DNA from: Bacillus sp. AFS088145
GTDB lineage: Bacteria > Bacillota > Bacilli > Bacillales > Bacillaceae_G
Length of the DNA stretch: 64,000 bases
Assembly (NCBI RefSeq): GCF_002564465.1
Contig: NZ_NUUX01000019.1
Coordinates: 1 to 64,000 of the forward strand
Reading direction: 5' to 3'
Shown here: one piece after another, positions 1 through 11,104 of the stretch
Position numbering within the stretch: position 1 is the stretch's first letter
Layout: every line of letters starts with the position of its first letter
Notes under the pieces: model-generated
What the model was told of the DNA's origin: nothing
The model's input: the letters and a program-made list of their open reading frames with translations, nothing else
Databases searched by the model: none
Made by a program: the position numbers and the translations under genes

Positions 1-44
1 TCCCATAGGAGTCGAGCAACATCCGCTCCAATCAACTTGTTCAT
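1..44 (-). repeat. Dispersed Bacillaceae repeat, fragment cut by window edge
   Basis: Read on the minus strand, these bases match the start of the repeat at 55377-55515: both carry AAGTTGATTG, a short divergent spacer, then CTCGACTCCTATGGGA. The rest of this copy lies outside the window. I recognise the GACTCCTATGGGA-type sequence as a family of intergenic repeats common in Bacillaceae. The match is seen directly; the family assignment is from memory. Confidence 0.7.
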
Positions 45-462
45 CAAAAAAAGTCTGCAACAAAAACCTAATCAAATATCCTTCACTTAGTTTAAAATAA
101 CTATTGTTTATTAATCAATTTGTAGGTCAATTAATATTTAATTTATAAACTAATCAATTGAATTTGTTTTTGTAAAAATTAGCTCATAATATTTTTATTC
201 TCTGAAAAAAACCATCACTAGTGTTATTGGAATCATATAAATGCTAACACATATTAACATTTAAAACCATTAATAGAACATCCAAAAAATTAATTTAATC
301 ATTGATAAATGTTCACTTAATGTACGTTTTCCCTAATGACCGTTTTATATTTCAAGCATTTTGAACGATTAATTTTTAGTTTTAAATTGCTTAAAAATGA
401 TTTATCATTTATTATTTGCCCATGAGATGAATGCGGTGAAAATAACTTATGGGGGTTACATT
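45..462. other. AT-rich intergenic stretch
   Basis: About 420 bases of very AT-rich sequence lie between the repeat fragment and the dehydrogenase-like gene. I found no convincing ORF, RNA gene or terminator. It probably holds the promoter of the gene at 463, but no -35/-10 pair stands out. Confidence 0.5.
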
Positions 463-1134
463 ATGAAGGTTTTACTTTTTGGAGCAACTGGAATGGTTGG
501 TCAAAGTGTATTAAGAGAATGCTTACAAGATCCTTCTGTTAGCTCGATTTACTCAATTGGTCGTAGTATTACAGGGATTCAACATGAAAAATTCTATGAA
601 ATTAAGCATTCTAATCTGCTTGATTTATCTCAAATTGAAAGTCAATTATCTGGATTTGATGCATGTTTTTTTTGTTTAGGTGTTTCATCATTTAGAATGA
701 CAGAGGAAGATTATCGTAAGATTACATATGACCTTACCCTATCCATCGCACGTACATTATCAATATTGAATCCTCAAATGACTTTCATTTATGTCACTGG
801 ATCAGGTACCGATCGTACTGAGAAAGGTCGTATAATGTGGGCTAGAGTGAAGGGAAAAACAGAAAATGATTTGTTAAAGTTACCGTTTAAAGCTGCATAC
901 ATGTATCGACCAGGTGCAATCATTCCACATAAAGATATAAAATCAAAAACTAAACTATATCAATACGGTTATAACGTTACTAAACCTATTTATCCAATAC
1001 TAAAAAAAGTCTTTCCTAACTCAATCACAACTTCAGAACAAATTGGTCGATCAATGATCAATATTGCAAAAGCTGGTTATCATAAGCCAATAATTGAGGT
1101 TGAAGATATTAATAGGACTGCAGAAAAGAGATAA
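463..1134 (+). CDS. NAD(P)-binding SDR / epimerase-like protein
   Basis: A 223-residue protein that opens with a Rossmann-fold dinucleotide-binding motif, GATGMVGQ, directly after the first beta strand (MKVLLF). It resembles the short NAD-dependent epimerase/dehydratase proteins related to the HTATIP2/TIP30 group: cofactor binding at the N-terminus, a YVTGSGTD segment near residue 110, and a YRPGAI segment near residue 150. The substrate is unknown. The start at 463 is preferred over an upstream in-frame ATG at 397 because GGGGG lies seven bases before it and the Rossmann motif is then N-terminal. It is monocistronic, convergent with the next gene, and probably cytosolic. Confidence 0.75.
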   Translation: MKVLLFGATGMVGQSVLRECLQDPSVSSIYSIGRSITGIQHEKFYEIKHSNLLDLSQIESQLSGFDACFFCLGVSSFRMTEEDYRKITYDLTLSIARTLSILNPQMTFIYVTGSGTDRTEKGRIMWARVKGKTENDLLKLPFKAAYMYRPGAIIPHKDIKSKTKLYQYGYNVTKPIYPILKKVFPNSITTSEQIGRSMINIAKAGYHKPIIEVEDINRTAEKR

Positions 1135-1148
1135 GTAAAAAGGGTATA

Positions 1149-1173
1149 GGGAAAAGATTTTTCCATCTTTCCC
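1149..1173. terminator. Weak stem-loop between convergent genes
   Basis: GGGAAAAGAT and ATCTTTCCC form a stem with a short loop between the stops of the convergent genes on either side. The U-tract is poor in both directions, so termination is only a guess. Confidence 0.4.
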
Positions 1174-1188
1174 CCATTCCTCTCACCG

Positions 1189-1386
1189 TTAAGTATTTAA
1201 ATATGGAGCTCCTCGTCTTGTGTTGGCTGCTGAAGATGCGTCTTCACTTGTATCTAAGTATGGACTGCCACCTTCGTCATAATTAATTTTATTAGAATCA
1301 TCATTTTCGCTCGTGTCCAAGTATGAGTTAGTAGCAACGTGGATATGATTGTCATCAGTTTTTCTTGATTGATTATCTTTTGACAT
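1189..1386 (-). CDS. Small acidic protein with three YLDTSE-like repeats
   Basis: A 65-residue hydrophilic protein with no membrane segment and no cysteine. The motif YLDTSE occurs at residues 22-27 and 43-48, and a shortened form, PYLNT, ends the protein at 61-65, giving a repeat period of about 20 residues. The second and third copies are preceded by SP or AP. A strong Shine-Dalgarno (AGAGGTGA) stands before the ATG, so it is likely expressed. I do not recognise the family. It could be a spore-associated small protein or a repeat-bearing precursor peptide, but no modification enzyme or transporter is adjacent, so any RiPP reading is speculative. Confidence 0.7.
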   Translation of the reverse strand: MSKDNQSRKTDDNHIHVATNSYLDTSENDDSNKINYDEGGSPYLDTSEDASSAANTRRGAPYLNT

Positions 1387-1538
1387 TATTATTTCACCTC
1401 TGTATTTATATTGTGTATCGATATAAATTTTAAATTACAGGTAGTTTGAGGGAATTAATTATTTAGGTTTATTTCAAAGGTTTAATCATTTTGAACTTCA
1501 TTTTTCTTCAGTCAAAGTGCTCTTGGCAATAACAGCAA

Positions 1539-1582
1539 AAAAGGATAGATAATCCAATGAATTCTAGATTATCTATCCTTTT
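1539..1582. terminator. Bidirectional intrinsic terminator of the mtaB end
   Basis: AAAAGGATAGATAATC pairs perfectly with GATTATCTATCCTTTT around a 12-base loop. A/T tracts on both sides allow termination in both directions. It lies just after the mtaB stop and closes the long heat-shock/RNA-modification gene run. Confidence 0.85.
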
Positions 1583-1595
1583 ATTTATTTTATCC

Positions 1596-2930
1596 TTAGT
1601 TAACAGCTACATCTTCTAATACTCGGACAAATTCACCTTTATTAACTGGATAACCAGCTTCAGCGATTTTAACTTTTACAATTTTACCGATCATGTCTTC
1701 TGTTCCTTCGAACACGACTTTTAGATAATTGTCTGTGTAACCTATTAATAGACCTTCTGCGCCATCTTCAGTATACTTTTCTTCCGGAATAACTTCTAGA
1801 ACATCTCCATCAAACATTGATGCGTATTCTTTTGCAAGCTGATTTGATAATTCAATTAAACGATGTACACGTTCATTTTTAATTTCTTCGTCAACTTGAT
1901 CTTCCATACGTGCAGCTGGTGTACCTGTGCGCTTAGAGTATGGGAATACATGTAATTCAGAGAATTTATTATCTCGAATGAAATTGTACGTTTCCATGAA
2001 CTCTTCTTCAGATTCACCTGGGAAACCTACGATTACATCAGATGTAATTGAACAGTTTGGTAATACTTCGCGTAGTTTTTCAATTCTTTCAGCAAATTCA
2101 GCCATTGTATATTTACGACGCATACGTTTAAGGACAGTATCTGACCCCGATTGTAATGGTACGTGTAAATGACGAACTACAATATTTGAATGACGAAGAA
2201 CTTCAATAACTTCATCTGTAATTTGACTAGCTTCAATTGAAGAAATACGAACACGTTTTAATCCTTCTACTGTTTCTAAATCTTTTAATAACATTGCTAA
2301 GTTGTAATCTTTCATGTCTTGACCGTATCCACCTGTATGAATACCAGTTAAAACAATTTCCTTATAGCCTGATTCAACTAATTGCGTAGCTTGTTTTACA
2401 ACTTCTTTTGGATCACGAGAACGCATTAAACCACGTGCCCATGGAATAATACAAAACGTACAGAAGTTATTACAACCTTCTTGAATTTTTAAAGAAGCAC
2501 GTGTACGGTCAGTAAAAGCAGGTACATCTAACTCTTCATAAACTCGTGCTTTCATAATATTTCCTACGCCATTAATTGGTTGACGCTCTACTCGATATTG
2601 CTCGATATAATCCAACATTTTAGTACGGTCCTGGGTACCAACAACGATATCCACCCCAGGAATTGCCATGATTTCGGCTGGAGATGTTTGTGCATAACAT
2701 CCAGTTACACAAATTACTGCATCTGGATTTTTGCGCACGGCACGACGGATTACTTGTCTACTTTTTTTGTCACCTGTATTTGTAACTGTACAAGTATTAA
2801 TTACATAAACATCAGCTTTTGTCTCGTATTCAGTACGTTCATAGCCTGCTGCTTTAAACAGTTGCCAAATTGCTTCTGTTTCGTAATGGTTAACTTTACA
2901 GCCTAATGTATGAAAAGCTACTTGTGGCAT
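1596..2930 (-). CDS. mtaB: tRNA t6A37 methylthiotransferase MtaB
   Basis: A 444-residue radical-SAM methylthiotransferase that converts t6A37 of ANN-decoding tRNAs to ms2t6A. The N-terminal UPF0004 domain (residues 1-110) supplies cluster cysteines (GCKVNH, NTCTVT, TGCYAQ). The radical-SAM motif CNNFCTFC follows near residue 155, and a C-terminal TRAM-like segment occupies about 375-440. It corresponds to B. subtilis yqeV. It starts four bases after the rsmE stop behind GGGGTGA, so it is the last gene of the prmA-rsmE-mtaB run. Length is normal. Confidence 0.95.
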   Translation of the reverse strand: MPQVAFHTLGCKVNHYETEAIWQLFKAAGYERTEYETKADVYVINTCTVTNTGDKKSRQVIRRAVRKNPDAVICVTGCYAQTSPAEIMAIPGVDIVVGTQDRTKMLDYIEQYRVERQPINGVGNIMKARVYEELDVPAFTDRTRASLKIQEGCNNFCTFCIIPWARGLMRSRDPKEVVKQATQLVESGYKEIVLTGIHTGGYGQDMKDYNLAMLLKDLETVEGLKRVRISSIEASQITDEVIEVLRHSNIVVRHLHVPLQSGSDTVLKRMRRKYTMAEFAERIEKLREVLPNCSITSDVIVGFPGESEEEFMETYNFIRDNKFSELHVFPYSKRTGTPAARMEDQVDEEIKNERVHRLIELSNQLAKEYASMFDGDVLEVIPEEKYTEDGAEGLLIGYTDNYLKVVFEGTEDMIGKIVKVKIAEAGYPVNKGEFVRVLEDVAVN

Positions 2931-2934
2931 TTCT

Positions 2935-3687
2935 TCACCCCATTAATTCAAAATGAAAGGAGGCAGCAGCTAAAACATAAAATGGTGCTGTTTCTGTTCG
3001 TAGAATTCTTGGTCCAAGTCCACATAGCTTAGCACCTTTTTCTTCTAGCTGATTAACTTCTTTCTCTGACAAACCACCTTCTGGTCCGAAAACTACTAAT
3101 AATCGTGAACCTTCCTTTAATGACTGGAATGTCTGAACAAGTCCTGCTGATTCTCCTGTTTTTGCACTTTCTTCATATGCAACAATACACGCATCATAAT
3201 ACTGTATTGAGTTAAGTAATTGTTGAAAAGATGTTGGCTGTTCCACGGTTGGGACAATAAATCGATATGATTGTTCAGCCGCTTCTTTTGCAATTTTTTG
3301 CCATCTATCAACCTTTTTACCAGCTTTTTTATCATCTAATTTGACAATTGATCTAGCTGCAGCAAAAGGTAAAAAACCAGAAGCACCAAGCTCCGTACCT
3401 TTTTGTATGATTAACTCTAGTTTATCACCTTTTGGTAGTCCACTAGCAATCATAATTGATATTGGCAGTTCATTTGTATTCTCAACATATTCTACAACAG
3501 CTGCAGTTATTTGTTCACTAGAAATATTTGTAAGTGTACAACGAACAGTTGAAGAACCTGGAACTGTACAAATGATTTCTTGATCTAGCTTCATTCTCAT
3601 AACATTTGCGATATGATGAGCATCATCACCAGTTATTGTAACAAGATCATTTTGAAGCTGCGTTACTTCTATAAAATATCTTTGCAT
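2935..3687 (-). CDS. rsmE: 16S rRNA m3U1498 methyltransferase RsmE
   Basis: A 250-residue SPOUT-class methyltransferase that N3-methylates U1498 of 16S rRNA using S-adenosylmethionine. An N-terminal PUA-like part is followed by the trefoil-knot SAM-binding segment; VFGPEGG and the late GLGPRILRTETA signature are visible near the C-terminus. The chosen ATG lies one base after the prmA stop and follows AAGGAATG; a longer in-frame reading would overlap prmA by 38 bases and lacks family support. Corresponds to B. subtilis yqeU. Confidence 0.93.
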   Translation of the reverse strand: MQRYFIEVTQLQNDLVTITGDDAHHIANVMRMKLDQEIICTVPGSSTVRCTLTNISSEQITAAVVEYVENTNELPISIMIASGLPKGDKLELIIQKGTELGASGFLPFAAARSIVKLDDKKAGKKVDRWQKIAKEAAEQSYRFIVPTVEQPTSFQQLLNSIQYYDACIVAYEESAKTGESAGLVQTFQSLKEGSRLLVVFGPEGGLSEKEVNQLEEKGAKLCGLGPRILRTETAPFYVLAAASFHFELMG

Positions 3688-3688
3688 A

Positions 3689-4639
3689 TTACATTCCTTG
3701 TTCTGGCTTTTTTGCAATAATTGCAACCCAGTCCTCTAAATGTAATACTTCCTTCACTTCAAAACCAACTCGTTTTAGCTCATTTTCGATGTCTTCTTGT
3801 TTAGCACCAATAATTCCTGAAGAAATAAATGTTCCACCTGGTTCTAAAACATTAAACACATCATCTACGAAACGAAGAATAATTTCAGCAAGTAAGTTTG
3901 CAACAACTACTTGGAACGGACCTTCAATACCTTGTAGTAAGTTACCTTGTCCAACTTTTATAACATCGTCAACTTTGTTTAATACAACGTTTTCTCTTGC
4001 ACTTCGAACAGCTACATCGTCTAAGTCATAAGCTTCTATATTTGTAGAGCCAAGTTTAGCAGCTGCAATGCTTAATACTCCTGAACCAGTACCTACATCG
4101 ATTACACGGTCAGTTGATTTAACTACTTTCTCAAGTGCACGAATACACATAACAGTTGTAGGATGAGTACCAGTGCCAAACGCCATTCCTGGATCTAATT
4201 CGATAATTAATTCGTCTGATGATTTAACTTCATACTCTTCCCAAGAAGGTACAATTGTAAATCGATCTGAGATTGAAATTGGATGATAATATTTTTTCCA
4301 TGCAGTCGCCCAATCTTCTTCGTTTACTTCATGCACAGCGAATGTATTTTTTCCTAAATCAATATCATATGAAATTAAAGTATTAATTGCTTCTTTTATC
4401 CCATCGATCGTATCGTTTAAAAAACTATTCACAGGAAGGTATGCTTTGACGATTACACCTTCCTCTGGATAATCTTTTGGGTTAAGTTGGTAGATTTCAC
4501 CGTAAACCTGTGCTCGCTCCTTCGTCAAATCAAACACATCCTCTATGACAACACCACTTGCACCAGCTTCGTGTAAAATGTTAGAAATCGGTTCAACCGC
4601 ATCCTGTGTAGTGTGAATACTTAATTCTGACCATTTCAT
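3689..4639 (-). CDS. prmA: Ribosomal protein L11 methyltransferase PrmA
   Basis: A 316-residue class I methyltransferase that trimethylates ribosomal protein L11. The SAM-binding motif [17 protein letters not shown] sits near residue 180. The post-I acidic residue is in EAYDLDD, and the NLLAEI motif lies near residue 246. The N-terminal 60 residues form the substrate-recruitment domain (opening KWSELSIHT). It sits downstream of dnaJ in the usual order and is tightly coupled to rsmE (one-base gap). Confidence 0.95.
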   Translation of the reverse strand: MKWSELSIHTTQDAVEPISNILHEAGASGVVIEDVFDLTKERAQVYGEIYQLNPKDYPEEGVIVKAYLPVNSFLNDTIDGIKEAINTLISYDIDLGKNTFAVHEVNEEDWATAWKKYYHPISISDRFTIVPSWEEYEVKSSDELIIELDPGMAFGTGTHPTTVMCIRALEKVVKSTDRVIDVGTGSGVLSIAAAKLGSTNIEAYDLDDVAVRSARENVVLNKVDDVIKVGQGNLLQGIEGPFQVVVANLLAEIILRFVDDVFNVLEPGGTFISSGIIGAKQEDIENELKRVGFEVKEVLHLEDWVAIIAKKPEQGM

Positions 4640-4679
4640 AAACTACCAACTCCATTCATACTCTTCTTTACTTGGCAAT

Positions 4680-4709
4680 ACCCTCTAATCATAGTCAGAA
4701 TTAGAGGGT
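4680..4709. other. Stem-loop in the dnaJ-prmA spacer
   Basis: ACCCTCTAAT and ATTAGAGGGT form a 10-bp perfect stem with a 10-base loop between dnaJ and prmA. No U-tract follows on the minus strand, so it may be an mRNA processing or stability element rather than a terminator. Confidence 0.5.
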
Positions 4710-4782
4710 GCCATTAAATTACTTCTTCTATATTAGTGTTTCCACTTTTTACCTTAACTAACGTACTGAATTAATAACTTCC

Positions 4783-5910
4783 TTATTGTTCGCCAAAATT
4801 CTTAACTGCACGCTTTAACTTTGTAAAGAAAGAATCGTGTTTGTCGTCTTTTTGACCTTTGCCAATATTGTAAAACTCTTCAAGCAATTCTTTTTGACGG
4901 CTTGTTAGTTTTGTTGGTGTGATAACTTTTACGATTACGTGCTGATCACCTTGACCATAACCACGGACATCTTTGATTCCTTTACCTTTTAAACGCATTC
5001 TAGTACCAGTTTGCGTGCCAGCAGGAATTTTCGTTTTAACTTTACCATGTAATGTAGGAACTTCAACCTCATCACCTAATGCAGCTTGTGCAAAGGTTAA
5101 TGGAAGCTCGCAGTATACGTCATTTCCGTCACGTTCAAAGAATTCATGCTCACGAACATGGAATGCAATATATAAATCTCCAGCAGGACCACCATTTTTA
5201 CCTGGTTCTCCTTGGCCTGAAAGTCGAATTTGTTGTCCATCATCGATACCAGCTGGTACTTTAACCATGATTTTCTTACGAGTTTTCACTCGACCAGCAC
5301 CATGACAAGTATTACATTTATCTTTAATAATCTGACCAGTACCTTGACAGTGTGAACATGTCGTACGGTTCACAATACGTCCAAATGGAGTATTTTGTTC
5401 AACACTCATTTGTCCTGAGCCCTGACAATGATTACAAGTTTCTTTTGATGTACCAGGTTTTGCACCTGAACCACTACATGTATGACATGTTTCTTCAGTT
5501 GGAATTTCAATTTCTTTTTCCATTCCAAATGCTGCTTCTTCAAATTGGATCGTCATTGTATATTGTAAATCAGCTCCAGCTCTTGGTGCGTTCGGGTCAC
5601 GACGACGTCCACCACCAAAAAACTGACTGAAAATATCTTCAAATCCACCGAATCCGCCGTCGCCAAATCCGCCACCGCCGAAACCTTGGTTTGGATCTGT
5701 ATGACCAAACTGATCATAATGAGCACGTTTTTGATCATCTGATAAATTTTCGTATGCTTCTTGCACCTCTTTAAACTTCTCAGGTGCATCAGGATCCTTA
5801 TTAACGTCCGGATGATATGTCTTTGCTAATTTACGAAACGATTTTTTTATTTCATCTTGTGATGCACTTTTACTAACACCAAGCACATCATAGTAATCAC
5901 GTTTACTCAT
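4783..5910 (-). CDS. dnaJ: Hsp40 co-chaperone DnaJ
   Basis: A 375-residue type I DnaJ that stimulates the DnaK ATPase and delivers unfolded clients. The J domain (residues 1-70) carries the HPD signature (YHPDVNKD). A Gly/Phe-rich linker follows (about 75-105), then four CxxCxGxG-type zinc repeats (about 145-220) and the C-terminal substrate-binding domains. The start at MSKRDYY matches the family; an upstream in-frame ATG would add eight residues. The spacer from dnaK (253 bases) is unusually long and contains a terminator-like hairpin and a repeat, so dnaJ may be partly uncoupled from dnaK. Confidence 0.96.
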   Translation of the reverse strand: MSKRDYYDVLGVSKSASQDEIKKSFRKLAKTYHPDVNKDPDAPEKFKEVQEAYENLSDDQKRAHYDQFGHTDPNQGFGGGGFGDGGFGGFEDIFSQFFGGGRRRDPNAPRAGADLQYTMTIQFEEAAFGMEKEIEIPTEETCHTCSGSGAKPGTSKETCNHCQGSGQMSVEQNTPFGRIVNRTTCSHCQGTGQIIKDKCNTCHGAGRVKTRKKIMVKVPAGIDDGQQIRLSGQGEPGKNGGPAGDLYIAFHVREHEFFERDGNDVYCELPLTFAQAALGDEVEVPTLHGKVKTKIPAGTQTGTRMRLKGKGIKDVRGYGQGDQHVIVKVITPTKLTSRQKELLEEFYNIGKGQKDDKHDSFFTKLKRAVKNFGEQ

Positions 5911-5943
5911 AGTGTTACAATCCGCTCCTTTCACATAAAGAAT

Positions 5944-5972
5944 ATTTTAACACATCCTGTGCTTTTCTTAAA
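5944..5972 (-). promoter_or_regulatory. Candidate internal promoter for dnaJ
   Basis: On the minus strand an extended -10 (TGTTAAAAT) is preceded, after 17 bases, by a weak -35 (TTTAAG), about 35 bases before the dnaJ start. It lies downstream of the terminator-like hairpin, a sensible place for a secondary promoter. The -35 match is poor. Confidence 0.35.
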
Positions 5973-5981
5973 GAAAAAGAA

Positions 5982-6025
5982 GAAGTCAAAGCCAAGGCTT
6001 CCCTGACTTTGACTTCCCTTTTTTT
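5982..6025. terminator. Terminator-like hairpin between dnaK and dnaJ
   Basis: GAAGTCAAAG pairs with CTTTGACTTC (10 bp, at 5982-5991 and 6007-6016). A run of seven T follows on the plus strand, and a U-rich CUUCUUUUUCUUU tract follows on the minus strand. In the transcription direction of the operon it would attenuate read-through from dnaK into dnaJ. Confidence 0.65.
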
Positions 6026-6037
6026 AGATATATATAT

Positions 6038-6160
6038 TGTCTAGTTCAAGGCGTTAGCCCCTCGAGGTCATAAGCCCAATAACGGTAAAAGTTAAAAACC
6101 AACTTTTTCCGTTATTGTTCTTATGCTTTTCGGGGCTGACCAAACGCCTTCCACTTTTCG
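6038..6160. repeat. Long imperfect hairpin repeat between dnaK and dnaJ
   Basis: A roughly 100-base inverted repeat: GGCGTT...AGCCCC...CATAAG...AATAACGG on the left pairs with CCGTTATT...CTTATG...CGGGGCT...AACGCC on the right. The flanks (TGTCTAGTTCAAGG and the CTTTTCG end) and the AGCCCCTCGAGGTCATAAG start resemble an intergenic hairpin repeat I recall from many Bacillaceae genomes. The structure is seen directly; family membership is from memory. Confidence 0.65.
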
Positions 6161-6163
6161 TTA

Positions 6164-7999
<1,836 letters not shown>

Positions 8000-8081
8000 C
8001 TAAAATTTACAAAAGTTATATTTTAGTTTTTTTTAAAATATTTTATTTTTATGTTAGCGATTTAAATAGACGCTTAACGAA

Positions 8082-8654
8082 TTACTCGTTTACTTTTACC
8101 ATTGATGGACGAATTACTCTGTCCTTTAGCTTATAGCCTTTTTGGAATTCTTGTAAAACTTCATTAGATGGTTTAGAATCATCACTTTCTTGCATTACAG
8201 CTTGATGGACATTCGGATCGAATTGTTCACCAAGTGCTGGGATTTCTTCTACTCCTTCTTTTTTCACAGCTTCAACAAGTAAACGGTAAACCATTTCCAT
8301 CCCTTGTTTTAATGAAGCAGTTTGCTCATCTGTTGCTTCAACTTGTAATGCGCGTTCGAAATTATCTAGTACTGGTAATAAATCCGTTACTAAACTTTGA
8401 GCACGATAAGTCATTAAAGATTGTTGGTCTAAAAGTGCACGACGTTTATAATTTTCGAAATCAGCATGTAGGCGTAAGTACTTATTTTCCTTCTCATCTA
8501 CTTCTGCACGAAGTTTTTGAAGCTCTTCTTCAGAAGAATTCACATTGTCAGTTTTCTCTTCTGTATTTTCTTCTGTAAAGATTGAAGGTTCTTCAACAGT
8601 AGTTTCTTCATTCACTACTTCTTCATTTAAAAGTTCTTCCTGACGTTCTGTCAT
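8082..8654 (-). CDS. grpE: Nucleotide exchange factor GrpE
   Basis: A 190-residue GrpE that releases ADP from DnaK. An acidic low-complexity N-terminus (1-45) precedes a long coiled coil (about 45-95, including [12 protein letters not shown]). The C-terminal beta domain carries the signature around [10 protein letters not shown] and ends in [25 protein letters not shown] precedes the ATG. Normal length and position between hrcA and dnaK. Confidence 0.96.
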   Translation of the reverse strand: MTERQEELLNEEVVNEETTVEEPSIFTEENTEEKTDNVNSSEEELQKLRAEVDEKENKYLRLHADFENYKRRALLDQQSLMTYRAQSLVTDLLPVLDNFERALQVEATDEQTASLKQGMEMVYRLLVEAVKKEGVEEIPALGEQFDPNVHQAVMQESDDSKPSNEVLQEFQKGYKLKDRVIRPSMVKVNE

Positions 8655-8684
8655 GTCACCTTCACCTCCTATTTTTTTATATGT

Positions 8685-8712
8685 AATCCATTGTTTCTTT
8701 TCACAATGGATT
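8685..8712 (-). other. Stem-loop at the hrcA-grpE junction
   Basis: AATCCATTGT and ACAATGGATT form a perfect 10-bp stem with an 8-base loop, starting at the hrcA stop codon. No U-tract follows on the coding strand. From memory, the B. subtilis dnaK operon mRNA is processed between hrcA and grpE near such a structure, so this may be a processing or stabilising element that lowers HrcA yield. Confidence 0.55.
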
Positions 8713-9740
8713 TATTCAACATCCTTAGATGAAAATAATAAATTCAATTGTCCTGTAATTAAATGCATTAATGAGATTACTCGGGAGTATTCCATTCGAG
8801 TTGGTCCTAATACTGCGATTGTACCAATTTGATCTTCACCTAAAGAATAGGTTGCGCTAATGATACTTACATTTTCTAATCCAGACTTTTCATTTTCCTT
8901 ACCAATTTTGACACTTAAACCCATCTGTTCAAAAGGAATAATACTTTTTAGTTCATCTTGCTTTTCAATCATGTTTAACAATACTTTCATTGTCTCAACA
9001 TTATGAAATTCTGGTTGAGCTAAAATATTCGTTTTTCCACTTAAAATCAGCTTTTGTTCAATCGGTACGTCAATAGTGCCACCAATCATCTTAATAACAC
9101 TTTCATAATTCGAAATATGCGTACGTAAAATCATTGCAATTTCTTTATAAAGCTTGTCATTTATTTGATGAATTGGAACATTTACTAGTCGCTCATTTAA
9201 TATATTTACCATTTTCTCAATATCACTCATAGACACACCAGGTGGTATGGTTACTGTTCGATTTTTAACAATACCTGTGTCTGTCACAATAATTGATACT
9301 GCTGTATTAGGTCCTATTGGAATAAGCTGAATATTTTTAAGCTTATTTTCAGTAACTTTTGGTCCTAGAGCAATTGTTGTGTAATTTGTTAAATCTGATA
9401 GTATATCGGCTGAATTTTTCACAAGCTTTTCTATTTCAAAAATACGCTCGGCAAAAATACCTTTTATCGAACGAACATCATCGTCATTAACAATTTGTGG
9501 TGATAACAGATGGTCTACATAAAAACGATACCCTTTTTCAGAAGGTATTCGACCTGCAGAGCTATGAGGCTTTTCAATATAACCAAGGTCCTCTAAATCA
9601 GCCATCTCATTTCGTATCGTTGCTGAACTAAATGAAATACCTTCCTTTTTAGATAAACTCCTTGAACCAACAGGTTGTGCCATGCGAATAAAGTCATCGA
9701 TAATAATTTGGAGTATCAATAACTGTCTTTCAGTCAACAT
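8712..9740 (-). CDS. hrcA: Heat-shock repressor HrcA
   Basis: A 342-residue repressor of class I heat-shock genes; it binds CIRCE and is kept active by GroEL. An N-terminal winged helix (1-about 75, with [21 protein letters not shown] split over the recognition region) is followed by a GAF-like dimerisation domain. The start MLTERQ at 9740 follows GAGGTGATAA and matches family length; an upstream in-frame start adding seven residues lacks a Shine-Dalgarno and would overlap the CIRCE. First gene of the operon, hence autoregulated. Confidence 0.96.
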   Translation of the reverse strand: MLTERQLLILQIIIDDFIRMAQPVGSRSLSKKEGISFSSATIRNEMADLEDLGYIEKPHSSAGRIPSEKGYRFYVDHLLSPQIVNDDDVRSIKGIFAERIFEIEKLVKNSADILSDLTNYTTIALGPKVTENKLKNIQLIPIGPNTAVSIIVTDTGIVKNRTVTIPPGVSMSDIEKMVNILNERLVNVPIHQINDKLYKEIAMILRTHISNYESVIKMIGGTIDVPIEQKLILSGKTNILAQPEFHNVETMKVLLNMIEKQDELKSIIPFEQMGLSVKIGKENEKSGLENVSIISATYSLGEDQIGTIAVLGPTRMEYSRVISLMHLITGQLNLLFSSKDVE

Positions 9741-9754
9741 GTTTATCACCTCTA

Positions 9755-9781
9755 TTAGCACTCTTATCTAGTGAGTGCTAA
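9755..9781 (-). promoter_or_regulatory. CIRCE operator of the hrcA-dnaK operon
   Basis: A perfect CIRCE: TTAGCACTC, nine bases, GAGTGCTAA. It lies in the 5' leader just upstream of the hrcA start and is the binding site of HrcA. Confidence 0.97.
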
Positions 9782-9791
9782 ATATATTATT

Positions 9792-9820
9792 AACTTAACA
9801 AATCCTTTATACGATGTCAA
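9792..9820 (-). promoter_or_regulatory. SigA-type promoter of hrcA operon
   Basis: Minus-strand TTGACA and TAAGTT are separated by 17 bases, with the CIRCE immediately downstream. The consensus -35 and its position make it the likely main promoter. Confidence 0.75.
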
Positions 9821-9939
9821 GAAGTTAAGGGAAGGAATAAAGAAGTGCAGGATTAGTGGATTAGGAAACATTAAATAAAGCAGATCTATCTATTGCCCCT
9901 TATCTAATCCGCTTCTCCTTTTGTTCACACTTACTGCTT

Positions 9940-11076
9940 TTAAAGTAAAAATGCTTGAAATACTTCGTTTCCTAATAACTTTCCTTTGTGGGTTAATCGA
10001 AGAAATACTCCATTCATCTCGACTAATCCATCTTTCATTAGTTTTTCAATTACGTTCGGAAATACTTCATTAAAGTTTGAACCAAATTTTTCTTGGAACT
10101 TTTTTTCCGAAACGCCCTTCATTTTACGTAGCCCTAAAAACATTTCTTCTTCCATTATTTCTTGCTTCGTTACTGTATGCTCATGAACAATTGGGACACC
10201 AGTATCATCGATCAACTGAAAATATTTCTTTAATGGTCCTGCATTTGAATATCGAATTCCATTAATATAGCCATGTGCTCCTGCACCAAATCCAAAATAC
10301 TCTTCATTTTTCCAATAAACAAGATTATGCTTACTTTCTAAGCCATTCTTTTCAAAATTGCTGATTTCATATTGATGAAAGCCTTTTTTCTCTAAATAGT
10401 TCATTAAAAAGTCATACATAGCCGCTTCATCTTCTTCTGGGGCTGGTTTAAGCTTGCCCCTATTCATTTCTATGTAAAAAACCGTTTTTGGTTCAATAAT
10501 TAATGAATATGCTGAGATATGCTGAATCGGTAACTTCATTGCTTTATCTAAAGAATCAACGAATTGTTCCATTGTTTGACCAGGTAATGCATACATCAAA
10601 TCAAGATTAATATTATCAATTCCAACTTCTTTGGCGGTTTGAATTGCTTCTTCTATTTCATTTGGTGAATGTGTTCTTCCAATCTTTTTCAGTAAACCTT
10701 CATCAAATGTTTGTGCTCCAAAACTAATTCGATTCACACCACCATCTTTTAAAATCTGTAGCTTCTCTTTTGAAATTTCGTTAGGATTACTTTCAAAAGT
10801 CATTTCGATTTCTTTTTTCCCTTTAATGATCTGTTTATTAATTATTTCTATTAAGCGCTCAGTTTGGGGTAATGTTAATGCAGTTGGAGTTCCTCCACCT
10901 ACAAAAACTGTTTTCAAATCTGAAATCGGATTTCTTTTTAAACTTTCAACAATTTCTTTTTCTAGATAGTCTAAATATTGATCAACCGGCTGACGGTCCA
11001 TCATAAATTTATTAAAATCGCAGTAGTAACAAATCTGCTGACAAAATGGTATATGAATATAAACGGAAGATGCCAT
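9940..11076 (-). CDS. hemW: Heme chaperone HemW (HemN-like radical SAM)
   Basis: A 378-residue radical-SAM protein with the cluster motif C12xxxC16xxC19 followed by DF rather than the fourth cysteine of true coproporphyrinogen oxidase. It also carries the HemW heme-binding motif HNxxYW (HNLVYW, about residues 250-255). Together these favour the heme chaperone over a HemN dehydrogenase. VFVGGGTPTAL near residue 58 is the second conserved segment. It sits between lepA and hrcA in the conserved order, behind GAGGAGAAGGT. Confidence 0.93.
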   Translation of the reverse strand: MASSVYIHIPFCQQICYYCDFNKFMMDRQPVDQYLDYLEKEIVESLKRNPISDLKTVFVGGGTPTALTLPQTERLIEIINKQIIKGKKEIEMTFESNPNEISKEKLQILKDGGVNRISFGAQTFDEGLLKKIGRTHSPNEIEEAIQTAKEVGIDNINLDLMYALPGQTMEQFVDSLDKAMKLPIQHISAYSLIIEPKTVFYIEMNRGKLKPAPEEDEAAMYDFLMNYLEKKGFHQYEISNFEKNGLESKHNLVYWKNEEYFGFGAGAHGYINGIRYSNAGPLKKYFQLIDDTGVPIVHEHTVTKQEIMEEEMFLGLRKMKGVSEKKFQEKFGSNFNEVFPNVIEKLMKDGLVEMNGVFLRLTHKGKLLGNEVFQAFLL

Positions 11077-11104
11077 ACCTTCTCCTCTTTTCTATGTGAA
11101 AAGC

